In this document: one piece after another, positions 36,938-44,458 of the stretch | How positions within the stretch are numbered: the stretch's first letter is position 1 | How the letters are laid out: every line of letters starts with the position of its first letter | NCBI GenBank assembly: GCA_013298765.1 | Contig: JAAFJA010000005.1 | Location: 124,001 to 188,000 of the forward strand | Source: Betaproteobacteria bacterium | Lineage (GTDB): Bacteria; Pseudomonadota; Gammaproteobacteria; Burkholderiales; Casimicrobiaceae | Reading direction: 5' to 3' | Length of the DNA stretch: 64,000 nucleotides | Notes under the pieces: generated by a model | Database searches by the model: none | Seen by the model: the letters and a program-made list of their open reading frames with translations, nothing else | What the model was told of the DNA's origin: nothing | Translations under genes and position numbers: made by a program

Positions 36938-37152
36938 ACGCCATCGTAACCGTCATCACGGTCGGCACTGTGCTCACCTGCAAAGCCGAGATTCGAAACC
37001 TGGTCGGCGAAACGATTGCCGTGCCTGGCGATCGCTTGCGAATCGTCTCGACCGAATCTAATTTCTATCGCTACTACGTCCGCAATGAACGTACCAAAGA
37101 AACGTTCGGTGTCGATGGTGGCGAACTTGATGTGAATGGCGGCGCTAAATGA
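36934..37152 (+). CDS. Small phage early protein, unknown
   Basis: A 72-residue beta-rich protein (NAIVTVITVGTVLTCKAEIRNL ... GDRLRIVST) with ATGA overlaps at both ends. It resembles small SH3-like barrel proteins in composition, but no family is evident. Confidence 0.6.
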   Translation: MNAIVTVITVGTVLTCKAEIRNLVGETIAVPGDRLRIVSTESNFYRYYVRNERTKETFGVDGGELDVNGGAK

Positions 37153-37502
37153 CCTCCGCCCGCGCCCTCTTTGAAGCCCAGCGAACCGCCGGGAAAAGCC
37201 TCCAAGCGATCGCGCTCGAATGCGGTCTCAGCAAAGGCGCAATCGTCGGTTATCACAACGGCAAGTATGCCGCCGATGTGAAGGGAATCGAGAAAAAGAT
37301 TGTCGCCGCTTACGGCACGGGCGTGCGCTGTCCGCACCTCGCAAAGCAGCTCACGCACGATCAATGTGTCTCGTTCCGCTCCAAAGCCATGCCCACATCC
37401 TCCCCGCTCGCGCTCGCGCACTGGTCGGCTTGTCAGCGCTGCGCCCACAACCCCAAAGCACCCAAGCAACCGGCGCACACCACGCAGAAAGAATCGCAAT
37501 GA
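37149..37502 (+). CDS. Phage HTH protein with Cys-rich tail
   Basis: The 117-residue protein has an N-terminal helix-turn-helix (GKSLQAIALECGLSKGAIVGYHNG, about 15-38). The second half has Cys/His positions (VRCPHLAK, DQCVSF, SACQRCAH) that might bind zinc. It overlaps neighbours by ATGA on both sides. It is probably an early regulator. Confidence 0.65.
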   Translation: MTSARALFEAQRTAGKSLQAIALECGLSKGAIVGYHNGKYAADVKGIEKKIVAAYGTGVRCPHLAKQLTHDQCVSFRSKAMPTSSPLALAHWSACQRCAHNPKAPKQPAHTTQKESQ

Positions 37503-37951
37503 ACCTCCCGCAAATCTGCACCATCACGCGCTGCGGCGAAAAGGGCGTCGTTTGTGTCCAGGAAGTTGTCCCCTGTCCGCAACCCGTCTACGCCAATGGC
37601 GCGTTACCGCTCGCGCTGATGGCCGTGCTGATCGTTGTCGTCGCGGCCCTCTATCAAATGCGCGCTCCCCTCGCGCGCGCCGGGGTTAAAGCCCTCGCCT
37701 GGCTTGATCGTGAGGCCGCGCCGCTCGCCGCCGTCATTTTTCTGGTCTGCGCCTGGGGCGTGGTGGGCGCAATGGATGAAGCCGACGCCCAGCGCGCCCA
37801 CTTGGAGCGCGCGCCCACCGAATTCGTTCACGGCGGCCCTGAATGGGAACCGTGCACTGAATCGCTACTTTTCAAAAAAGCTCACAGTGAGCGCGACATC
37901 CGATCGCTCTGCACTGACGATTGGGCACCCGCTTTTTCTCTCCCACGTTAA
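37499..37951 (+). CDS. Phage membrane protein, unknown
   Basis: A 150-residue protein with two hydrophobic segments (ALPLALMAVLIVVVAALYQM, about 33-52, and APLAAVIFLVCAWGVVGAM, about 72-90). Several Cys lie in the N-terminal part (QICTITRC ... GVVCVQEVVPC), and the C-terminal domain is acidic. The early-operon location makes lysis unlikely. Superinfection exclusion or another membrane function is possible but unproven. Confidence 0.6.
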   Translation: MNLPQICTITRCGEKGVVCVQEVVPCPQPVYANGALPLALMAVLIVVVAALYQMRAPLARAGVKALAWLDREAAPLAAVIFLVCAWGVVGAMDEADAQRAHLERAPTEFVHGGPEWEPCTESLLFKKAHSERDIRSLCTDDWAPAFSLPR

Positions 37952-37963
37952 CGAAAGTCAATC

Positions 37964-38563
37964 ATGGCCGCCGCAAAAAATCTCACGCTCCGCGCACTTG
38001 CCACGGCAAGCACACCGATCACATCGACTGACGTAGCACAGCTCACCGGTCTGTCAATGTCTACGCAATCCACAACGTTATGGCGCATGCGCTTGGACGG
38101 CTTTGTTGATCGCAACGGAAAACTGTTCTCGCTTACTGAGCGCGGCAAAGCGCTTGCCGACGCGCTGCCCGATTCGGATGACGAAGAAGCGCCGACCGAG
38201 CCCGATTCCGAAGCCCCCGCCCCGATGGATTTCGCCGCCTGGCTCAGTGGCGATCTGACGCTATTTAGTGCAGAGGCAGACACCACCTTGCTCTTGAGCG
38301 CAAGCGAAGTGCATTCCCTCGCCGAATTCATCGCGCAAAGTCCGCTTCGAAACATCTTTGCCGAAGCGCTCAAAGCGCCGCACGATCGCTTTGCAACGCG
38401 CGATGAAATGTTTGACGTGGCGACAAGTTTGGTTGCGCAGTTCTCCGCGCCGCCCTGTCCGGCCGCCCCCGAGGCAAACAAATTTGGCCACCTATTCACC
38501 CCGACGCCTGGCCCCGCGCCCACCGAGCCCACGGGCCTAGTTAATCCTGACTCGCCAGTATGA
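37964..38563 (+). CDS. Phage winged-helix protein with acidic linker
   Basis: At 199 residues, it has an N-terminal winged-helix domain (LRALATASTPITSTDVAQLTGLSMSTQSTTLWRMRLDGFVDR ... LTERGKALADALP, about 9-70). An acidic Pro linker (DSDDEEAPTEPDSEAPAP) and a helical domain follow. It is probably DNA-binding. The TGA overlaps the next ATG. Confidence 0.65.
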   Translation: MAAAKNLTLRALATASTPITSTDVAQLTGLSMSTQSTTLWRMRLDGFVDRNGKLFSLTERGKALADALPDSDDEEAPTEPDSEAPAPMDFAAWLSGDLTLFSAEADTTLLLSASEVHSLAEFIAQSPLRNIFAEALKAPHDRFATRDEMFDVATSLVAQFSAPPCPAAPEANKFGHLFTPTPGPAPTEPTGLVNPDSPV

Positions 38564-38712
38564 AGCTAAACGTTGCCACTGCAAATTTGCCGCTGCAAGA
38601 CGCGTTTGTCAAGGCCGCCGCCAGCATGGCCAAGCGCATTCAAACCGTGCCCTACGGCGCAAAACTCCAACCTCCCACGGCGCGCCAGAGTGCGCAGAAA
38701 GCAAAGAAATGA
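38560..38712 (+). CDS. Very small phage protein (50 aa), unknown
   Basis: The frame opens at ATG 38560, overlapping the previous stop, and ends at TGA 38710-38712, overlapping the next ATG at 38709. Perfect ATGA coupling on both sides is the main evidence. The product is basic and helical with a Lys-rich tail. No family is recognised. Confidence 0.6.
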   Translation: MKLNVATANLPLQDAFVKAAASMAKRIQTVPYGAKLQPPTARQSAQKAKK

Positions 38713-39047
38713 GCACAGAATGTATAGCGATGATCGACTGGCGCGGGGGCGTCTTAAAGCCCCTCATTGCAGAGGTCAAAGCCCTGTTGGTGAAAGAAGG
38801 GACATTGAGCGCGGAGCAAGCGGAAGCCGTTCCTTCAATTTTGCTTGAAGCGGTCGCTGCCACGGTCGCCAAAAACTTACTTTCCATGACTCATGCCGTT
38901 GTCATCGAAGGCAACCCTACAGCGAAGCATGTCATTGCTGTTGCCATGCGGGAAGTGAGATTTGACCCAGAGGAAGCGCTTTCTATAGCCCGGCGAGGCG
39001 ACGCGATCAATAAGCAAATTCAAAGCGGCTCAAAAAGCTCGCACTAA
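38709..39047 (+). CDS. Phage early protein, unknown
   Basis: A 112-residue helical protein with a weakly hydrophobic middle (AVPSILLEAVAATVAKNLL). It is coupled to the upstream 50-residue frame by ATGA. No recognisable domain. Confidence 0.65.
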   Translation: MSTECIAMIDWRGGVLKPLIAEVKALLVKEGTLSAEQAEAVPSILLEAVAATVAKNLLSMTHAVVIEGNPTAKHVIAVAMREVRFDPEEALSIARRGDAINKQIQSGSKSSH

Positions 39048-39059
39048 CGGGGCGCGACG

Positions 39060-39287
39060 ATGAGCCTATTTGATCCGCCGTTTACAACACTCCATGTCTC
39101 ACGCGCCGCTTTGCTAGAGGGCGAGCATCAAGAAGCGAACCCGCTCACCCTTGAGCAGCGCCTCGCCCTGGTCGAAAAGCGCTTGCACGCGCTCGGTCTC
39201 GCCCATGCGCGTCATTTGAGCGAGCAACACAACGTAGGCCCCAAAGCGCACCCGCAAGAACCCACCCGTGAGCTATTGCAGCAATGA
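39060..39287 (+). CDS. Small phage protein, coiled-coil-like
   Basis: A 75-residue protein with a central helix rich in Leu and Glu (LTLEQRLALVEKRLHALGLAH). The TGA overlaps the following ATG. No family is recognised. Confidence 0.6.
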   Translation: MSLFDPPFTTLHVSRAALLEGEHQEANPLTLEQRLALVEKRLHALGLAHARHLSEQHNVGPKAHPQEPTRELLQQ

Positions 39288-39628
39288 GAACAACCCCAAT
39301 CAAATTCAACGATGTGTTTCGCATTACCTGGAACCCCGCAGAGAGCGCCGTCGCCGATATTTTCGCTGACGATATTGCGCGCGCCATCTGGTGCACGTGG
39401 AAAGAGCCGCACGTGGTCAACCAATTCTTCAACGACGAAGTTCGATATTTGGCAAAAGAGCTGCGCAAAGCAATGCCGTCGTCTGCGGACAAATTACACA
39501 GAAGTCTCATAGGTGCTAGCTGGGGCAGTGAGGGTCAAAACATCATTGGAACCGATTTAGCCGAATGGTGTGAATTCGTTTTGCCATACGTGCGCGGTGA
39601 AAAGGCAATCACCGTCACGGTGCCGTAG
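39284..39628 (+). CDS. Phage early protein, unknown
   Basis: A 114-residue protein with many aromatic residues (ITWNPAES, IWCTWKEPHVVNQFF, WCEFVLPYV). It is coupled by ATGA to the gene before it. No motif allows a function to be named. Confidence 0.65.
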   Translation: MRTTPIKFNDVFRITWNPAESAVADIFADDIARAIWCTWKEPHVVNQFFNDEVRYLAKELRKAMPSSADKLHRSLIGASWGSEGQNIIGTDLAEWCEFVLPYVRGEKAITVTVP

Positions 39629-39642
39629 GGAGCGCCGAAGCA

Positions 39643-39888
39643 ATGAAAAAAGAAACCAGTGCCCTCGTTGGTCAAACCGTGCGGCTCTGCGCTAATCAGC
39701 TCGGTTTTTACTGCGTAACGCGCGGCTCGTACCTGATGCACGAGAAAGCTGAAGTAATTGCCGCAGGATCGCACACCAGCAACGACGGGCGCACGATCGA
39801 AGTCGTCACGCTGCGCTTTCCGCCGATTGGCAATGACAAAGATCGCACGCTCGTGGTGCAACCTGAATACGTCGCGGTCGCCCCATGA
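39643..39888 (+). CDS. Small phage protein, unknown
   Basis: An 81-residue beta-rich protein (VGQTVRLCANQLGFYCVTRGSYL ... IEVVTLRFPP) with ATGA overlap to the next gene. It could be a small barrel, but no family is recognised. Confidence 0.6.
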   Translation: MKKETSALVGQTVRLCANQLGFYCVTRGSYLMHEKAEVIAAGSHTSNDGRTIEVVTLRFPPIGNDKDRTLVVQPEYVAVAP

Positions 39889-40082
39889 GAAACCTGGTCA
39901 CCTTCATCGCTTGCGCGGGCAAAGTGCCTGTCACGCTCCCCGCACACGGCATCTGTGCCGTGCAGTGCACGGGTGACGGCGAATGCATCGTGACCGATTC
40001 GAATGGCTACGACTGGTATTGCGCCGAACCGCATCTAACCGTTTGTAAGCGCTGGTCGGAAGCGCTACGCAGCATCGAATAA
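39885..40082 (+). CDS. Small Cys-containing phage protein, unknown
   Basis: A 65-residue protein with five Cys (FIACAGK, GICAVQCTG, GECIV, YCAEPH, VCKRW). This number is high for a cytoplasmic protein of this size, and metal binding is possible. It is the last of the ATGA-linked block; gam follows after 41 nt with its own ribosome binding site. Confidence 0.6.
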   Translation: MRNLVTFIACAGKVPVTLPAHGICAVQCTGDGECIVTDSNGYDWYCAEPHLTVCKRWSEALRSIE

Positions 40083-40123
40083 CCCCCTCCCTCCCCTCAA
40101 AAACTCAACGAAAGGAAAGCCAC

Positions 40124-40642
40124 ATGGCTGCAAGAACCAAAGTCGCCGCGCAAACGGTGAGCTGCCAAACCAAAGATGATCTGATTGCGTGCGTCGCCCG
40201 TTACGGAGAAATCCAGCGAGACAAGGCGCGTCGCAAAACCAACACCGACGATCAGATCGCCAAGCTGCAAGAGGCGCTCGGCAAAGAATGCGAGCCGCTC
40301 GACGCGCAGCTCAAGGAATACGAGCGCGCCATTGCCTCGTTTGCCGAAGCCAATCGCGACGCGCTCACCAACGGCGGCAAAGTCAAAACCTGTGACTTCA
40401 CCACCGGCCAAATCGGCTGGCGTCAACGCCCGCCCTCAGTCACCGTGCGCGCCGCCGATCTTGTGATCGAAACGCTCAAAAAGCTCGGCCTCTCCAAATT
40501 TGTTCGCGTGAAAGAGGAAGTCAATAAAGACGCGATCCTCGAATCGCCCGACGAAGCGCGCGGAATCTCGGGCCTGTCCATCAATAAAGGCATCGAAGAT
40601 TTCTACATTGTCCCAACCGAAACCAAGCCGGTGGGGCCATGA
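40124..40642 (+). CDS. gam: Host-nuclease inhibitor Gam
   Basis: A 172-residue Mu Gam-type protein, close to the Mu protein in length. Gam is related to eukaryotic Ku; it coats linear DNA ends and protects them from RecBCD-type nucleases. Visible features are the long charged helix (KTNTDDQIAKLQEALGKE ... EYERAIASFAEANR), then KVKTCDFTTGQIGWRQRPPSV and the C-terminal FVRVKEEVNKDAIL. AAGGAAAG stands 7 nt before ATG 40124. Confidence 0.92.
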   Translation: MAARTKVAAQTVSCQTKDDLIACVARYGEIQRDKARRKTNTDDQIAKLQEALGKECEPLDAQLKEYERAIASFAEANRDALTNGGKVKTCDFTTGQIGWRQRPPSVTVRAADLVIETLKKLGLSKFVRVKEEVNKDAILESPDEARGISGLSINKGIEDFYIVPTETKPVGP

Positions 40643-40974
40643 GCGGCGCTGTGTTGAGCGGCGGCGAAGCGCCCGCCAGGCCGCGCATCTACATCGCGGG
40701 GCCGATGACGGGAAAGCTCAATCTGAATGCTGACGTGTTCGCGCAGGCAGAGGAATACATCCGGCAAAACGGTTACGAGCCAGTAAACCCGCACAAGGTG
40801 CATCCCGGCGTCGATGATTGGCAGATCGCGATGCGTCACGACATCGCGCAGCTCGTCATGTGTGATGGCGTCGGCACCTTGCCCGGCTGGCAAGAATCGC
40901 GCGGCGCATCGCTCGAAGTGTTCCTGGCCAATCAGCTCGGAATCCCCGTCAAACCCTATCACCACTATCAATAA
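40639..40974 (+). CDS. DUF4406-type protein (nucleoside deoxyribosyltransferase-like)
   Basis: A 111-residue protein with PRIYIAGPMTGKLNLN near the start and a C-terminal block CDGVGTLPGWQESRGASLEV. These match the DUF4406 family, which shares the fold of nucleoside 2-deoxyribosyltransferases. In phages such proteins may change the nucleotide pool. It is coupled to gam by ATGA. Confidence 0.82.
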   Translation: MSGAVLSGGEAPARPRIYIAGPMTGKLNLNADVFAQAEEYIRQNGYEPVNPHKVHPGVDDWQIAMRHDIAQLVMCDGVGTLPGWQESRGASLEVFLANQLGIPVKPYHHYQ

Positions 40975-41027
40975 CCCGCCGCCTGTCGGTCACAGGCAAA
41001 TCAACCTAAATCTTAAAGGAACCCACC

Positions 41028-41321
41028 ATGAATAAAGCTGAACTCATCGAAGCCATCGCGACTGCGACCGAAGTAAGCAAGGCGCAGGCCGGTGAAATGC
41101 TCTCGGCCACGTTGGACGCAATCAAAGCCGAAGTCGCCGCAGGTAACCAAGTCGCGCTTGTTGGTTTTGGCACGTTCAAGCCTGTGCAACGCGCTGCGCG
41201 CATCGGCATCAATCCGAAGACCAAAGAAAAAATCAAGATTGCCGCGCGCGTGGCCCCCGTGTTCAAGGCGGGCGGTGAATTCCGCGACGCTTGCAACGCC
41301 AAGAAGAACAAGAAAAAGTAA
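41028..41321 (+). CDS. HU/IHF-family DNA-binding protein
   Basis: A 97-residue histone-like protein: MNKAELIEAIATATEVSKAQAGEML, then the beta-arm VALVGFGTFKPVQRAARIGINPKT, and a Lys-rich tail. It could bend phage DNA, for example in the transpososome, where Mu uses host HU and IHF. It has an AAAGGAA ribosome binding site and its own downstream terminator. Confidence 0.93.
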   Translation: MNKAELIEAIATATEVSKAQAGEMLSATLDAIKAEVAAGNQVALVGFGTFKPVQRAARIGINPKTKEKIKIAARVAPVFKAGGEFRDACNAKKNKKK

Positions 41322-41341
41322 ATCGCTCATTGCGCTTCTGT

Positions 41342-41369
41342 GCGCTCTCGCTTCCGCGAGAGCGCTTTT
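41342..41369 (+). terminator. Terminator after the HU gene
   Basis: GCGCTCTCGC-TTCC-GCGAGAGCGC makes a 10-bp perfect stem followed by TTTTC. It lies inside the early operon, so it may only attenuate transcription into gemA and mor. Confidence 0.75.
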
Positions 41370-41413
41370 CAAAGCCGTCGCCTCGCTGCGGTTTCGAAAA
41401 GCTAAAACCCACT

Positions 41414-41668
41414 ATGCCGCAAAGCAAAACCCACCGTAGAAGCATGTACAAGCCGCGCTTCACCAAAGCCGCGAACGATGCTGCGCGAACGCTACACATC
41501 GACGATAAGCGTCGCTGGAATGGTTGCACTGGAAAGGTCGCGTTCCCAAGCCAAAACAAAGCCGTCGCCCGCGCCAAATCAATCGTCGCCAAGGGCGGCA
41601 TACCCGCCATGACTGCCTACGAATGCCCCGTGTGCGGCAAGTGGCACTTATCTAAACAGGTGAAATGA
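41414..41668 (+). CDS. Small phage protein with zinc-finger-like C-terminus
   Basis: An 84-residue basic protein. The C-terminal YECPVCGKWHLSKQ resembles a C2H2-type knuckle (Cys-x2-Cys ... His). The start may be ATG 41414 or ATG 41444. It overlaps the next gene by ATGA. The function is unknown. Confidence 0.65.
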   Translation: MPQSKTHRRSMYKPRFTKAANDAARTLHIDDKRRWNGCTGKVAFPSQNKAVARAKSIVAKGGIPAMTAYECPVCGKWHLSKQVK

Positions 41669-42078
41669 TGAGTATCCGCGTTGAAATAGATGTCGATTAC
41701 GCTCAAATATTTGAGCGCATTTCTGTCGCAGACTTGCGTTTCTATTTGCAGCTGAAAGAGTTCACGGACGGCTTTGTCGGCGCGCCGCACAAGCAAGACT
41801 TGCACAGGCTTCACAGGGCGCGCGTGTGCTCGTACAACGTGCAGCTTGAGGGCGACGTGTGGGAAGACGAAATACTTGAAGAAATCAGCGACTCCAGAAT
41901 CATGGGCCACGTCGCGAACATGCACCCAGAACGCCTCACCGAAACGATCAAAGCGCTTCCAATCGCCGACGAGCTACATCGCTTGTTGGACGCGCGCGCC
42001 GACGGCAAGCTCATCGACGGGCAGCTCCAAAGCATCGCTTGGAAATACCTGAATCGGATGGTGGTCTATGCCCACTAA
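41665..42078 (+). CDS. Phage early protein, unknown
   Basis: A 137-residue, mostly helical acidic protein (RVEIDVDYAQIFERIS ... EDEILEEISDS) with no recognised family. It overlaps the neighbouring genes at both ends. Confidence 0.65.
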   Translation: MMSIRVEIDVDYAQIFERISVADLRFYLQLKEFTDGFVGAPHKQDLHRLHRARVCSYNVQLEGDVWEDEILEEISDSRIMGHVANMHPERLTETIKALPIADELHRLLDARADGKLIDGQLQSIAWKYLNRMVVYAH

Positions 42079-42373
42079 ATCAAAAGCCCCGAAGACGACG
42101 AAGGTGAACGTTGCCGCGTACAACAAGCTCGCGAAGAAATACGGCTGGGAGCTGATGCAAACCCCGGCGCAGAGGAAGGCCGAGCTAAAAGCGTCTGTGC
42201 GCGCCATGTCGAAAGAAAAGCGCCAGGCCATCCTAGACGAGGTGCATGCGGGGAGCTTCATCGTCGGCGAGTTCATCAAGAAGCACGAGCTTTCTCACGG
42301 TCAATTTTGGGCATTCCTACAGCTGCACACAAAGCGAGTCGTACTGGAGTCGCTCGTCAAGGAAACTTTCTAA
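42068..42373 (+). CDS. Phage early protein, HTH-like
   Basis: A 101-residue basic helical protein. The segment AGSFIVGEFIKKHELSHGQFWAFLQLHTK near the C-terminus reads like a helix-turn-helix. The stop overlaps the gemA start (TAATG). Confidence 0.6.
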   Translation: MPTKSKAPKTTKVNVAAYNKLAKKYGWELMQTPAQRKAELKASVRAMSKEKRQAILDEVHAGSFIVGEFIKKHELSHGQFWAFLQLHTKRVVLESLVKETF

Positions 42374-42822
42374 TGGCTACAGCAAAGGCAAAAAAACCGC
42401 TTACGCAGCGCCAGCGTCGAATCCAGTTGATTCACATTGGCGCGCCGCAGATCGGCCTAGACCCGCGCGCAAACGAAGCGGCCTATCGTGACATGCTCGA
42501 AAAAATCACGAAAAAGCGCAGCACGACAGACATGAACGATGGCGAGCTAGATAACGTCATTGAATACCTGATCGCCAACGGCGCAACGATCCGCTGGGAT
42601 AAGCGGCAATCGCAAAGTATCGCCGCGTACAAAAAGCCCATCGTTGCCAAGATTCGGGTGCAACTGATCTGCCTGGGCAATCTGCCGGATAACTACGCCG
42701 ATGGCATCGCAAAACGCATGTATCGCGTTGATCGCTTTGAATGGCTCGACGTGAAGCAACTGCGCGGCATCCTCACCGCGCTTAACGTGAAATTGGAGAA
42801 AGCGCGTGCCCAAGGAGCATGA
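42373..42822 (+). CDS. GemA-like regulatory protein (DUF1018, Mu gp16-type)
   Basis: A 149-residue protein with QLIHIGAPQIGLDPRANEAAYRDML, typical of the GemA/gp16 family of Mu-like phages, plus a basic C-terminal helical region. In Mu, GemA affects host gene expression and DNA supercoiling. It directly precedes the Mor-type activator, as in other transposable phages. Confidence 0.85.
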   Translation: MATAKAKKPLTQRQRRIQLIHIGAPQIGLDPRANEAAYRDMLEKITKKRSTTDMNDGELDNVIEYLIANGATIRWDKRQSQSIAAYKKPIVAKIRVQLICLGNLPDNYADGIAKRMYRVDRFEWLDVKQLRGILTALNVKLEKARAQGA

Positions 42823-43234
42823 CCGGACGCTGCGAAACCTGATCGACGCGATTGGGCGCGACGCGACGTTTCGGCTCGTCAACGAATACGGCGGTCAATA
42901 TCGCCGCGTCCCGCGAAAGCCGCAAGCCTGGGTTATCAAAGCGCTGGGCAAGGTCGATGGCGCGCGCTTCTGCAATCAATTCGCCGAGCTACAGCTCACC
43001 ATCCCAAAGGCCGAGCGCTGGAAGCGCGCCGAGCGCAATCGCCAAATCCGCGCTGATTTCGACGCCAAAATGCCGATTCACGATCTGGTCACAAAGTATG
43101 ATTTGACCGCGAAGCAAATCCACAGCATCCTGAACGAGCCCGCCGAGCCGTGCGACGAGTACGGCTTTTCCGCGATGCCCTACTACCCCAACGGCGACGA
43201 TCGAACAATTGATCTGTTTGGAGCGATGCGATGA
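42806..43234 (+). CDS. Mor-family middle/late transcription activator
   Basis: A 142-residue Mor/C-family activator: RNLIDAIGRDATFRLVNEYGGQYRRVPRKP is the dimerisation part, and NRQIRADFDAKMPIHDLVTKYDLTAKQIHSIL the DNA-binding HTH. In Mu, Mor turns on the middle promoter and C the late ones; here a single activator appears to do both (inference). It overlaps gemA by 17 nt. Confidence 0.85.
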   Translation: MPKEHDRTLRNLIDAIGRDATFRLVNEYGGQYRRVPRKPQAWVIKALGKVDGARFCNQFAELQLTIPKAERWKRAERNRQIRADFDAKMPIHDLVTKYDLTAKQIHSILNEPAEPCDEYGFSAMPYYPNGDDRTIDLFGAMR

Positions 43235-43506
43235 AAAAAGGCGATTTATACGTGGACGGTGTGAAGTTTGGGCAGGTTAAGTCATTGTCCGTTAATTGGT
43301 CGCTGCCAGCAGCCTCACCTCTTGATGATTTTGAAAGCCTAGCGGCCAACGTCAGATTTCCAAGACTGATCCGCGTCAACCCCGCATTCATTGCGCTTGC
43401 GCGACGGTTCTTATCGCTACATTGCCGAATGAAACGAGGCGAGAAGCTGCCCCGCGCCCTGCGCGGACGAAAGCGCGCATTCGACGCTCGCAGAAAACGC
43501 AAATGA
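43231..43506 (+). CDS. Small basic phage protein, unknown
   Basis: A 91-residue protein with a strongly basic C-terminus (MKRGEKLPRALRGRKRAFDARRKRK region). Coupled by ATGA to the Mor-type gene. Nucleic-acid binding is possible; no family. Confidence 0.6.
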   Translation: MKKGDLYVDGVKFGQVKSLSVNWSLPAASPLDDFESLAANVRFPRLIRVNPAFIALARRFLSLHCRMKRGEKLPRALRGRKRAFDARRKRK

Positions 43507-43796
43507 ACTGGTTTGATCTGCCTCGTTACATCGCGAAATTCAATCGGCGGTTCTATCGTGATGCTTCTGGCTTTCCGCCTGAATACCCCTCCATTTCCTA
43601 CGACTGGCGGGTTCAGAGGGGCTACGCTTTTCTTCGGATTCGATTTACGCTCAATGGTGAACTAAAGACCCTTGAGCGTGGCGTGTTTTTGCCCCGCCCG
43701 TGCCCTGATGCTGTAGCTAGGCGAGAACTTGCGCGAACGCTTCGCTATGCCCGTCATCAAATCGCGATGTATACAGTAAGCATTCGACCGCTTTGA
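43503..43796 (+). CDS. Small phage protein, unknown
   Basis: A 97-residue basic, aromatic-rich protein, coupled to the preceding gene by ATGA. It is the last protein gene before the terminator that ends the early operon. Confidence 0.6.
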   Translation: MNWFDLPRYIAKFNRRFYRDASGFPPEYPSISYDWRVQRGYAFLRIRFTLNGELKTLERGVFLPRPCPDAVARRELARTLRYARHQIAMYTVSIRPL

Positions 43797-43854
43797 CAAC
43801 TGCCCACCAATCGCGCTAATCTATTCGCGCGCACGCAGCAATTTCTGCGATCAG

Positions 43855-43884
43855 AAGGCGACAGCTCACCCCTGTCGCCTTTTG
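43855..43884 (+). terminator. Terminator closing the early operon
   Basis: AAGGCGACA-GCTCACCCC-TGTCGCCTT is a 9-bp perfect stem followed by a T-rich run. It separates the early genes from the tRNA and the late region. Confidence 0.85.
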
Positions 43885-43942
43885 CTTTTGTAATGAAGTA
43901 AGTAGAACCCAACTCGCGCGTGCAACGGCTGACACTCTCGTC

Positions 43943-44018
43943 CGTGGAGTAGCTCAGTTGGAAGAGCGCTGGCCTCATAAGCCAGAAGTCGGCGGTTCGA
44001 GTCCGCCCTCCGCAACCA
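43943..44018 (+). tRNA. tRNA with CAT anticodon (Met-type)
   Basis: A 76-nt cloverleaf: acceptor 43943-43949 with 44008-44014, D stem GCTC/GAGC, anticodon stem CTGGC/GCCAG with loop CTCATAA, 5-nt variable loop, T stem GGCGG/CCGCC with loop TTCGAGT, and encoded CCA. The acceptor has a T3:G70 wobble and a C1/A72 mismatch, which is the hallmark of initiator tRNA, but the anticodon stem lacks the three G:C pairs of initiators. It could read AUG as an elongator, or AUA if lysidine-modified. Confidence 0.9.
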
Positions 44019-44039
44019 ACCCACTTGCGGAGAACAACG

Positions 44040-44447
44040 ATGGAAGAAACCAAACCGGCCACGGATGGCGTCATGGCGCGCCTGGTCAACATTGACGGCA
44101 AGCTGCCGCGCCTCTGGAAAACCACGCTCGTGGCGATCGCCCTGCTGGTCGCCATGTACTTCATGGCCCCGCTCTTGATGGGCGTGATTCAGCATAAAGT
44201 CACCCTGCAAGTGATCGCCTTCGTGCTCGGCTACTTTGCCGATCGCGCAATCTTTCACTACGCCAGGCCGCACGCCGTTCTACAAATCTACAAAGAGAAC
44301 GTAGAGCGCTTTCTTGCCAGCAATGAAAATCTCAACGTTGATGCGCTCGCGCACTTAGCGAGTCTGCGACGTAGCTTCGACATCGCTTGCATACGCCGCG
44401 CCATCATCGTGGCCGCATCGATCATCGGTATCGCGCTCGGCGCGTGA
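44040..44447 (+). CDS. Putative holin
   Basis: A 135-residue membrane protein with hydrophobic segments at about 28-46 (TTLVAIALLVAMYFMAPLLM), 55-67 (LQVIAFVLGYF) and 118-133 (AIIVAASIIGIALGA). It directly precedes the lytic transglycosylase, as in other Mu-like phages where this membrane protein is the holin. First gene of the late region after the tRNA. Confidence 0.72.
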   Translation: MEETKPATDGVMARLVNIDGKLPRLWKTTLVAIALLVAMYFMAPLLMGVIQHKVTLQVIAFVLGYFADRAIFHYARPHAVLQIYKENVERFLASNENLNVDALAHLASLRRSFDIACIRRAIIVAASIIGIALGA

Positions 44448-44458
44448 AGGCGAAAGCA

